DNA of 64,000 nt from Bacteroidetes bacterium GWF2_35_48 (GTDB lineage Bacteria; Bacteroidota; Bacteroidia; Bacteroidales; GWF2-35-48). Of this stretch, positions 52,505-61,117 are shown in pieces; position 1 is the first letter of the stretch, and each line of letters opens with the position of its first letter. Both the position numbers and the translations under genes were made by a program. The stretch spans positions 1 to 64,000 of the forward strand of contig MEOG01000129.1 in assembly GCA_001769125.1 (NCBI GenBank), given 5' to 3'. The notes beneath the pieces were generated by a model. It did no database searches. It was not told the DNA's origin and was given only the letters and a program-made list of their open reading frames with translations.

Positions 52505-52524
52505 CATCGCCCTATAGGGCGATG
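52505..52524. repeat. REP-like palindrome downstream of the RAYT gene
   Basis: CATCGCCCTATAGGGCGATG is a perfect 20-base palindrome starting 9 bases after the RAYT stop. A half-copy GGGCGATGATG at 52550-52560 adds a second arm, so the unit resembles the multi-arm structure at the right edge of the window. Confidence 0.8.
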
Positions 52525-52593
52525 AAATAGCCTCCAAAAATAATCAATGGGCGATGATGTCAATTAAAAATAAATAAATAAAAATCAAATAAT

Positions 52594-55500
52594 ATGAAAA
52601 AAATTACAACCTCAACACTGTTCACTATTATTACAATTTGTAGTGTTTTTGCTCAGGGAATTTGGACTACAAAAGCTCCTATGCCAACAGGAAGGTGGCA
52701 ATTAGGGTCAGCAAACTATGACAATAAAATATTTGTTATAGGAGGACAAAATACAAGCGACCAATCAATTGCCACAAATGAAATGTATGATCCTTCTACA
52801 AATACATGGACAACTAAAACACCAATGCCATCTGGGGTTGGATTTTGCAATGCTATTACATGCAATGGAAAAATATATGTGATTGGTGGATGGGATGGTG
52901 GTTATCAGACGCAACAGAATTATGAATATGACCCCATAGCTGATACATGGGCAATAAAAGCGAACATGCCAACCATAAGATCCAATCCGGGTCTTGCAGT
53001 AGTTGATGGTAAAATATATGCAATGGGTGGCTGGCAATGGGGCTCAAGCATTAGAAGCGAAAACGAAATGTATGATCCCGCAACAAATACATGGACATCA
53101 AAGGCATCCATGCCTACAGGTCATGGATACTTTTCTGTTACCGTTGTTAATAATAAAATTTATGCAATCGGAGGAGGTACCCCATCTGATATTTTAGAGG
53201 AATATGACCCTGTTACAAACACATGGACTACAAAAAACAGTATGCCTATTGCAAAAAGTGCAACTGCTGCTATTACATTTAATAATGAAATTTATGTTTT
53301 TGGTGGTATGTATAATACTGCTGATACAACATTAATTTATAATCCTCAAAATAATGTCTGGCGTTATGGTTCAATTTTGCCTACAATGAGGCAACACTTA
53401 ACGGCCACGCTTATTAATAATAAAATATATGTGATTGGTGGAAATAACTCTGTTACTGCAGGATTAACAGTAAATGAAGAACTATCACTTATCAACCTCG
53501 ACTCCGGCCTAGTTGCCCACTACCCATTTAACGGTAATGCAAACGATGAAAGTGGAAACAACAATAATGGAACTGTAAACGGTGCACAATTAACTACTGA
53601 TAGATTTGGGAATGTTGAGAAGGCTTATAGTTTTGATGGGACAGGGAGCTACATTGAAGTTGCTGATAATTCCACCTTAGGACCTGAAAAAATTACTATA
53701 TCAGCTTGGGTATATATGTCAAATATATATGATGGCGCAATTGTAGGAAAAGGGAATTATAACGATGCGTCTGGAGAACAATACTTAATGGGGGTTAATT
53801 CTAATAATAATCAAGCATTTTTTGAAATAAAAAGAAACAGTTCTTGCCAAGCCGGTATTGGATGGAACATTGCTAATGCAACAACTTCAACATTTGCATG
53901 GAGGCATATAGTTGGGTCTTATGATGGTAATATAATAAATGTTTACATAGATAATTATTTAGTCGATACAAATAGTAGCTTTTTATCTGGGTCTTTAGAT
54001 GATTGTTCGGGTGGGACATTGCGTTTTGGTAAATGGTGGAGTGGTGAAACTAGATATTTTAACGGCCTCATCGACGACATCCGAATCTACAACCGCGCCT
54101 TGAACGAGGCAGAAATAGATAGCCTTTACAGAGAGGGAGGTTGGCCATTATCCCTCACAGTCCAACAACGCCTAGACACAAACGAAACTCCCAAACAAAT
54201 CTACGACAGTGGCATTCCATTAGATTCGCTTTATGGCAAAACATATCAGGGCGGTTTAATTTTCCATTTGAATACCACAACCGGCGAAGGCTTGGTGGCT
54301 GCGCCAACTGACCAGAGTACAGGGGAATGGGGTTGTGTCGGTATTGAAATAACCGGTGCTGATGGTACTGCTATAGGAACAGGCGCACAAAATACATTAG
54401 ATATAATAGCAGGTTGCGCCACTGCCGGAATTGCCGCTAAACTATGCGCCGATTTGGTTCTGAACACTTACGATGACTGGTTTTTGCCTTCAAAAGATGA
54501 ATTAAATGCAATGTACACAAATTTACAATTATCAGACTTTGGCGGTTTTGCTGATGACTACTATTGGAGTTCCAGCGAGTACGATAACGACTACGCATGG
54601 GGCCAACTCTTCTTCGACCTTGGCATTCAGAACGACCCCAATAAGTACAGCACACTTTATGTGCGTGCAGTTCGGGCTTTTCAACAATTTAACAATTTAA
54701 CAGTCCAACAACGCCTAGACACAAACGAAACCCCCAAACAAATCTACGACAGCGGCATTCCATTAGACTCCCTCTATGGTAAAACATACCAGGGAGGTTT
54801 AATTTTCCATTTGAATACCACAACAGGTTCAGGCTTACTTGCTGCGCCTACAGACCAGAGTACTGGTGCTCCATGGGGTTGTCAGGGAACAAATTTAACA
54901 GGTGCCGATGCGCTTGTTATTGGCTCTGGACAACAGAATACGGCTGATATTCTTGCAGGCTGTCCTACTGCTGGTACTGCTGCATCCATTGCAGATACAC
55001 TTGCTCTGAATGGATATGCTGACTGGTTCCTGCCCTCAATTGATGAAATGACAGCTATGTATAATAATTTAAAACTTTGGGGTTATGGAAATTTCGGTGG
55101 AATAATTTACAAATCCTCTACAGAAGATGGCGCAGACGGCAACCGTGGTCAACGCATGCACGATGGCACTACAGGTTATGATTATAAAAATGATTTGAAT
55201 TATGTGCGGTGTGCGAGGAGTTTTTGCGAACCTGTAAGAGATACCCTCAAGCGTTACATTTGTCAAGGCGATGTATATACATATAACAGCCAGACCTATA
55301 CAAATGCTGGCTTCTACAATCATACATTTACAGCATCTTCGGGTTGCGATAGCATTGTTACACTTCATTTAATAACAGTAACACCTGGAACAATTGTTAC
55401 AGATACAATCAACAAAGTAATTCACGATGGCATTAATTGCCGCAATTATGATATTGTGAAAATTGGCACCCAATGGTGGATGAAAGAGAATGTAAATGCA

Positions 55501-58500
55501 ACGAAATATTCGGATGGGACTTTACTTGTTGATGGAACCGGAGCCGGAGATATTACAGGAGATTATACAACTAAATATTTCTTTAATTATAATGATGACA
55601 CTGAAATTGCTGAGGAATACGGTAAGTTATACACATGGGCTTCGGTTATGAATGATGAAACATCCAGTAACAGTGACCCTAGCGGCATACAAGGAATTTG
55701 TCCGAATGGCTGGCATTTGCCAAGTGATAACGAATGGCAAAATTTAATTAATTATTTAGGCGGCTCTTCTGTTGCAGGTGGTAAAATGAAAGAAGTTGGA
55801 AATATACATTGGTTATATTACAACGAAGAATCAACTAATGAAAGTGGATTTACAGCATTACCAGGAGGGTGGCGTCTCCCTCAGGGATTTCAATCATTTC
55901 AATTTCTTGGTGATAGTACAACGTTGTGGAGTTCTTTTCAAAATGATGCGTATAGTGTATGGGTTCAAAGTATTTCACACGGGATATCTACTTATCGGAC
56001 CTCATATAATAAAGACCACAGTTATTCAGTCCGATGTATAAAAAATATTGAGCAAACAACTCTATCAATAAATGCCCAACCTCAATCTGAAGAACTCTGC
56101 CTAAATGATAACACGATTTTAACAATTGGAGTTACCGGAGACAACCCGACTTTCCAGTGGTATAAAGAAGGTATTCAGATAAGCGAAGCCACAAATGACA
56201 CATTAAATTTGAATGCCGTTTCTATAACAGATCAGGGAAATTATTATTGTGAAGTCAGTGATGGCGTTTCTACTCTTAATTCTGATACTGCAACAATAAC
56301 CGTAAGCATACCACCAACAACTGATGCAGGGGCAGACCATACTGTTTGCGCCAATAACAGTGTTACGAATCTTTCAGGAAGTGTTACCAATGCTACAGGT
56401 GGCGTATGGACAAGCTCCGGCACCGGCACATTCGGCGATGCAAATACATTAAGCACTACATATAACCCAAGTGCGTCCGATATTACTATTGGAATGGTAA
56501 CTCTAACGCTGACGAGTACAGGAAGTGGCGCTTGCAGCCCTGCAACAGATAATGTTATGATTTCTATAATGCCTGCTCCAACTATTGATGCAGGGCTCGA
56601 TCAGAATTCATGCGGTGCTATGGATGTTTCATTGAGCGCAACTGTTAACGGTGCTACAGGCGTTACGTGGGGCGGTGGTAATGGAATATTTTTACCCGAT
56701 GGTATTTCACAAAATGTAACCTATCAACCTGGTGTGGGAGAAATAAATTCTGTTCCTGTTGCTCTAATAGTAAGCTCTACGGGAAATGGGTACTGTTTTG
56801 CTGTTACAGATACTGTTTTGATCACATTTAGCCCAATGCCCGCTGCCAATGCCGGTTCTGATGCTTCTATAGCAACCAATACAAACACAACTTTGACTGG
56901 TTCTGCAAGTGGAGGCTCTGGAACTTATTCCTACACATGGTCGCCTGCAGGTTTATTGCTCGATGCAAATGTGCAAAATCCACAAACTGTTTCCTTAACT
57001 ACAACAACAACATTTATTTTAACAGTTACGGATCTTGGCTCTTTGTGCACAAGTACCGATCAGGTTACAATAACTGTAACAGGAGGAACATTGTCTGTTA
57101 TAATAAATACAGGCAATACAACAATTTGCTTCGGTTCTTCAACTTCTCTTAATGCAGTTGCAAGTGGTGGTGCTGGTTCTTATGTTTACAACTGGTCGCC
57201 AATGGAAGGACTCAGCGATGTTAACGTTGCGAATCCAATGGCATCTCCTATAGCTACCACTACATATTATGTTACCGTTACAGATGGCTTTAGCAGTGTT
57301 TACGACAGTGTAGCGATCATAGTGAATCCTTCACCGAATGTTATTGCTACAGCATCTTCCAATGAAATCTGCATGGGTTCTTCTGTTACACTTACTGGAG
57401 GCAATGCCTTTACATATTCGTGGAGTCATAGTGTTGTAAACAATGTTCCTTTTGATCCTGTTGTAACAACAACTTATACTGTAACAGGTACAGATATTAA
57501 TGGCTGTCAAAATACAGCAACAGCTACAGTTACAGTTAATACTCCACCCACTGTTAATGCCGGTTCTGATTTTGCTGTATGCGCAGACAATACTATTTCA
57601 TTGAATGGCTCTGCTACGAATGCATCTGCATATTTGTGGATAGGAAACAGTGGAACCTTCTCTAATTCTAGTGCTTTGCTAACAACCTATACGCCATCTG
57701 CATTAGAAATTCAGAATGGCGCTGCATATTTGATTCTTGCAGCAGGTGGAATGATTCCATGTCCTGATGCGCAGGATACAATTATTGTAAATATTGATCC
57801 AATTCCTGTTGTAAATGCTGGCGCAGATCAAAATATTCAGATAGACTCTGTTACTGTTTCAGGAACAATTACAGGAGCGTTGGGCAGCATTTGGTCAACG
57901 AATGGAGATGGTACTTTTAACAATCAATCCACTCTTACTACAAATTACACTTTAGGTCCTAACGATATCACAAGCGGTCTTGTAACACTCACGCTGACAT
58001 CACAGGGCAATGGCGCATGTAGTGCTGTTTCAGATGACATAATCATTACTTACACTGTGCAAACATGGCAACCACAGCCGGCTACAGCAAGTGATGTGTC
58101 TCAATGTGGTGAAGGAACCGTTACTCTTACTGCATCAGGAGCAGATGGCAATGAAACCTACAACTGGTACGATAGCGCAATTGGAACAACAGTTTTAGGA
58201 ACAGGAGCATCATTCACAACTCCACTGTTAAGCAATACTACCAGCTATTTTGTAGCTATTGATAGCCTTGGAACAGAAAGTCCGCGTGTGATGGTAAATG
58301 CAATTATTAATCCGTTGCCAACTGTTACAATGTCTCCAATTGCTCCTGTTTGTGAGGGCTCTGCTGCTATTCCATTAAGTGGCGGTACACCAATGGGTGG
58401 CACGTATTCAGGAAATGGTGTTACTACAGGAATATTTGATCCGACAGTTTCCGGTGTGGGAACACACACGATTACGTATAGTTATACAGATATTAATTCC

Positions 58501-60789
58501 TGTACCAATACAGCAAATGGACTAATCAGCGTATTAGTGCCTCCAGCAGTTACATTTGAATTAACAAACAGTTTAGTATGTGTAAACACAGGTAATGTAA
58601 CGCTTGATGGAGGATATCCTGCAGGGGGTAATTATACCGGATTGTATGTAAATACAAATACGTTCAATACCATCAACAGTGGAGCAGGTGAATTTGCAAT
58701 TACATATTCTTATACAGATATTACCTCAGGTTGTACCGCGGAAGCTGTAGATACGATTATTGTAGAAGCGCTTCCCATTGTAACGTTTGATAATGTTCTT
58801 CCGCAAATATGCTCCAATGCAGCTGCTATGACACTTACTGGCGGACTTCCATCGGGTGGCACGTATTCTGGAAATGGCGTTACGGGTTCAATGTTCAATC
58901 CTTCGCAAATCAGCATAGGTAATAATGTTATCTTTTATTCTTATTCAAGTTTAGCGGGTTGTTCTGCTGTTGATTCCAATACGGTTGAAGTCCTTGCAGC
59001 GCCCTCTGTTTTTATCGGAAATGATACCACACTTTGCGGTGGCACAGCATTGGCTCTGAATGCAGGAACTGGAATGAGCGCATACTCCTGGAGTACTGGT
59101 GGCACAACACAACAAATATCTGTCTCAACAACCGGCATGTATGCAGTAACAGTAACAGGCTCTAATGGCTGTACTAAATCGGATGTGATTTATGTTGTTT
59201 TTAATCCCTCGCCAACAGTAAACCTTGGAGCAGATATTACTGTTTGCGAAGGCACACCCGTGATGCTTGACGCGCAGAATCCGGGCAGCAGCTACCAGTG
59301 GAGCAATGCAGAAACAACGCAGCAAATAAATGTAACAACATCCGGCACATACAGCGTAACCGTAACCAACGCGCAAAATTGCAGCGCAAGTGATGAGTTG
59401 AGTGTAACAATCAATGCGAACCCTGTTGTTGATTTAGGTCCTAACAAAGCAGGCTGCGAAGGCGATGTGTTTACGCTTGATGCAGGCAACTCTGGCAGCA
59501 TATTTTTATGGAATGATAACAGCACGACACAAACGATATCTGCAAACATAAGCGGCACTTATACTGTAACAGTAACCAATGCTGAGCAATGCAGCGCATC
59601 AGACAGTGTTATGGTATTTATATTCCAGTTGCCGGTTGTGAATCTTGGGAACGATACAGCGCTTTGTATTGTTCAGCCGTTTATTATTGATGCAGGAAAT
59701 CCCAGCGCAAATTATTTATGGAGCAATGGCGCACATACAAAAATAATAGGTGTAACCCAAACAGGGACTTACGCTGTAACAGTAACGAACGCGTATAATT
59801 GCTCATCAACAGATGCGATTCAAGTAACAGCCAGAACACTTCCATCCTTAAATGGAGTAGTAAATTATAGCGAAGGATTTTTGACAGAAAATACAGCAAA
59901 GGTTTATTTATTACCGGAAGGACAACCAGGCTTGGGTAATGCCGTAGATATAGTCAATATAGGTTCAAACGGGCAATTTAGTTTTGCAGATATAGCACCT
60001 GATAATTATATGGTGTTGGTAAAGCTTAACAACAATGCGCCTTATCAACATGTAATGCACACCTATTATGACTCCACATACAAATGGGAAGAAGCTATAA
60101 CATTAGCATTAGCGTGTGAAGCGAGCGAAAGTATCACTGTAAAGATGTATGAAAATATGCCATTGCAGCAGGGCGCATTTGCTTTCCAGGGCAATGTCAA
60201 TTATCATGATCCGGCAGGATACAAAGAAATGGGCGAACCTGTAAAAGGATCAGAAATCTACATAGAACTCGAACCCGATGATGAGCCTATTGCCAATACT
60301 GCATCAGACACAACAGGATTCTGGGAAGTAACAGGATTGCCCGAAGGAACGTATTCCATATATGTAGATATACCGGGCTTGCCGATGTTGAGTACATACA
60401 GTAATCTAACACTGAATCCTGAAAAACCCTATTACAATGAGCTGTTGTTTTTAGTAGATACTTTTTCATCGAATCCCGGAATTTTGATACCATCAGGGAG
60501 TTTCACATTTTCTGAAGAAGCAGAATCAATCTATGTAAAAATATCGCCGAATCCATTCAGAGAAAAAGCAGCCTTGTCATTTGCAGTTTCAAAAGAACAT
60601 TATTTTAATTATCGTCTGCTTGATGTTACAGGAAAGCAAATTGAACAATTAGAAAATAAAAAATTAGCGCAGGGAAATTACACGTATGAAATCAATGCCA
60701 AAGCCAATAATATGAAGCCTGGCATGTATTATCTGCAAATGCAGTTTGACAATATTGTTGTAGTGAAAAAGATTGTGTTGAGGGATTAA
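52594..60789 (+). CDS. Multidomain surface protein: Kelch, LamG, DUF1566 x2, FISUMP, Ig/PKD-like repeats, T9SS type A (2731 aa)
   Basis: A mosaic exported protein. Signal peptide 1-20. Kelch propeller (about 23-300; repeated MYDPSTNTWTTKTPMP and IYVIGG). LamG-like lectin domain (about 303-518; YPFNGNANDESGNNNNG, LIDDIRIYNRALNEAEI). Two tandem DUF1566 modules (about 520-700 and 703-880), each opened by an almost identical QRLDTNETPKQIYDSGIPLD linker. A FISUMP domain (about 936-1152; GTQWWMKENVNAT, PNGWHLPSDNEW). An Ig-like domain (about 1156-1240). Then some 900 residues of PKD/SprB-like modules, four similar units of about 67 aa (about 2133-2413; LGADITVCEGTPVMLDA, SGTYSVTVTN), a SdrD/Cna-B-like region (about 2416-2630) and a type A sorting domain (SPNPFREKAALSF, ending KKIVLRD). 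The layout implies a binding protein on the cell surface or released; ligand unknown. A terminator follows the stop. Confidence 0.93.
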   Translation: MKKITTSTLFTIITICSVFAQGIWTTKAPMPTGRWQLGSANYDNKIFVIGGQNTSDQSIATNEMYDPSTNTWTTKTPMPSGVGFCNAITCNGKIYVIGGWDGGYQTQQNYEYDPIADTWAIKANMPTIRSNPGLAVVDGKIYAMGGWQWGSSIRSENEMYDPATNTWTSKASMPTGHGYFSVTVVNNKIYAIGGGTPSDILEEYDPVTNTWTTKNSMPIAKSATAAITFNNEIYVFGGMYNTADTTLIYNPQNNVWRYGSILPTMRQHLTATLINNKIYVIGGNNSVTAGLTVNEELSLINLDSGLVAHYPFNGNANDESGNNNNGTVNGAQLTTDRFGNVEKAYSFDGTGSYIEVADNSTLGPEKITISAWVYMSNIYDGAIVGKGNYNDASGEQYLMGVNSNNNQAFFEIKRNSSCQAGIGWNIANATTSTFAWRHIVGSYDGNIINVYIDNYLVDTNSSFLSGSLDDCSGGTLRFGKWWSGETRYFNGLIDDIRIYNRALNEAEIDSLYREGGWPLSLTVQQRLDTNETPKQIYDSGIPLDSLYGKTYQGGLIFHLNTTTGEGLVAAPTDQSTGEWGCVGIEITGADGTAIGTGAQNTLDIIAGCATAGIAAKLCADLVLNTYDDWFLPSKDELNAMYTNLQLSDFGGFADDYYWSSSEYDNDYAWGQLFFDLGIQNDPNKYSTLYVRAVRAFQQFNNLTVQQRLDTNETPKQIYDSGIPLDSLYGKTYQGGLIFHLNTTTGSGLLAAPTDQSTGAPWGCQGTNLTGADALVIGSGQQNTADILAGCPTAGTAASIADTLALNGYADWFLPSIDEMTAMYNNLKLWGYGNFGGIIYKSSTEDGADGNRGQRMHDGTTGYDYKNDLNYVRCARSFCEPVRDTLKRYICQGDVYTYNSQTYTNAGFYNHTFTASSGCDSIVTLHLITVTPGTIVTDTINKVIHDGINCRNYDIVKIGTQWWMKENVNATKYSDGTLLVDGTGAGDITGDYTTKYFFNYNDDTEIAEEYGKLYTWASVMNDETSSNSDPSGIQGICPNGWHLPSDNEWQNLINYLGGSSVAGGKMKEVGNIHWLYYNEESTNESGFTALPGGWRLPQGFQSFQFLGDSTTLWSSFQNDAYSVWVQSISHGISTYRTSYNKDHSYSVRCIKNIEQTTLSINAQPQSEELCLNDNTILTIGVTGDNPTFQWYKEGIQISEATNDTLNLNAVSITDQGNYYCEVSDGVSTLNSDTATITVSIPPTTDAGADHTVCANNSVTNLSGSVTNATGGVWTSSGTGTFGDANTLSTTYNPSASDITIGMVTLTLTSTGSGACSPATDNVMISIMPAPTIDAGLDQNSCGAMDVSLSATVNGATGVTWGGGNGIFLPDGISQNVTYQPGVGEINSVPVALIVSSTGNGYCFAVTDTVLITFSPMPAANAGSDASIATNTNTTLTGSASGGSGTYSYTWSPAGLLLDANVQNPQTVSLTTTTTFILTVTDLGSLCTSTDQVTITVTGGTLSVIINTGNTTICFGSSTSLNAVASGGAGSYVYNWSPMEGLSDVNVANPMASPIATTTYYVTVTDGFSSVYDSVAIIVNPSPNVIATASSNEICMGSSVTLTGGNAFTYSWSHSVVNNVPFDPVVTTTYTVTGTDINGCQNTATATVTVNTPPTVNAGSDFAVCADNTISLNGSATNASAYLWIGNSGTFSNSSALLTTYTPSALEIQNGAAYLILAAGGMIPCPDAQDTIIVNIDPIPVVNAGADQNIQIDSVTVSGTITGALGSIWSTNGDGTFNNQSTLTTNYTLGPNDITSGLVTLTLTSQGNGACSAVSDDIIITYTVQTWQPQPATASDVSQCGEGTVTLTASGADGNETYNWYDSAIGTTVLGTGASFTTPLLSNTTSYFVAIDSLGTESPRVMVNAIINPLPTVTMSPIAPVCEGSAAIPLSGGTPMGGTYSGNGVTTGIFDPTVSGVGTHTITYSYTDINSCTNTANGLISVLVPPAVTFELTNSLVCVNTGNVTLDGGYPAGGNYTGLYVNTNTFNTINSGAGEFAITYSYTDITSGCTAEAVDTIIVEALPIVTFDNVLPQICSNAAAMTLTGGLPSGGTYSGNGVTGSMFNPSQISIGNNVIFYSYSSLAGCSAVDSNTVEVLAAPSVFIGNDTTLCGGTALALNAGTGMSAYSWSTGGTTQQISVSTTGMYAVTVTGSNGCTKSDVIYVVFNPSPTVNLGADITVCEGTPVMLDAQNPGSSYQWSNAETTQQINVTTSGTYSVTVTNAQNCSASDELSVTINANPVVDLGPNKAGCEGDVFTLDAGNSGSIFLWNDNSTTQTISANISGTYTVTVTNAEQCSASDSVMVFIFQLPVVNLGNDTALCIVQPFIIDAGNPSANYLWSNGAHTKIIGVTQTGTYAVTVTNAYNCSSTDAIQVTARTLPSLNGVVNYSEGFLTENTAKVYLLPEGQPGLGNAVDIVNIGSNGQFSFADIAPDNYMVLVKLNNNAPYQHVMHTYYDSTYKWEEAITLALACEASESITVKMYENMPLQQGAFAFQGNVNYHDPAGYKEMGEPVKGSEIYIELEPDDEPIANTASDTTGFWEVTGLPEGTYSIYVDIPGLPMLSTYSNLTLNPEKPYYNELLFLVDTFSSNPGILIPSGSFTFSEEAESIYVKISPNPFREKAALSFAVSKEHYFNYRLLDVTGKQIEQLENKKLAQGNYTYEINAKANNMKPGMYYLQMQFDNIVVVKKIVLRD
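54158..55240 (+). repeat. In-frame 543-bp tandem duplication of the DUF1566 module
   Basis: The first copy starts at CAGTCCAACAACGCC (54158) and the second at 54701, exactly 543 bases (181 codons) later. The first about 130 bases are nearly identical, differing mostly at third codon positions; later parts diverge in protein sequence. This shows one module duplicated within the gene and then diversified. Confidence 0.85.
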
Positions 60790-60817
60790 AAAAAATGCGC
60801 TTTAGGGCGCATTTTTT
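60790..60817 (+). terminator. Rho-independent terminator of the 2731-aa protein gene
   Basis: AAAAAATGCGC, loop TTTAGG, GCGCATTTTTT: an 11-bp stem with A and T tracts, directly after the stop codon. It also can serve the opposite strand. Confidence 0.9.
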
Positions 60818-61117
60818 AGAGACTGTTTAAATTTCATTTGAATATTTTTTTATTTTATTGTTCGACAAATTTTTATTATTTAGGTAGACTTTTTGCTATA
60901 CCTCGTATTCTTAACAGGGCGCTCCTATGGAGCTTCAATATTTATTGTAATTCGTATTTTATAAACAGTTCGTCCCTACGGGACTTGTAGGCAAAAACTC
61001 CGTAGGAGTGACCTGTTTATAAAACAGTAAACTTTTGCTATATAAGCTCCATAGGAGTGCCCTGTTTATTAATTGGATAATAAAATTTTTAGGAAAATTA
61101 ATCTTTAAACAGTCTCT
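60818..61117. mobile_element. MITE-like repeat, family 2 copy 2 (300 bp)
   Basis: The outer ends AGAGACTGTTTAAA (60818-60831) and TTTAAACAGTCTCT (61104-61117) are perfect 14-bp inverted repeats. Within are ATTGTTCGACAAA, AACAGGGCGCTCC with TATGGAGCTT, CGTCCCTACGGGACT, CTCCGTAGGAGTG and GGAGTGCCCTGTTT, matching the order in the copy at 41635. The right end runs into the stop codon (61117-61119) of the GH57-like gene. The gap holds nothing else. Confidence 0.75.
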
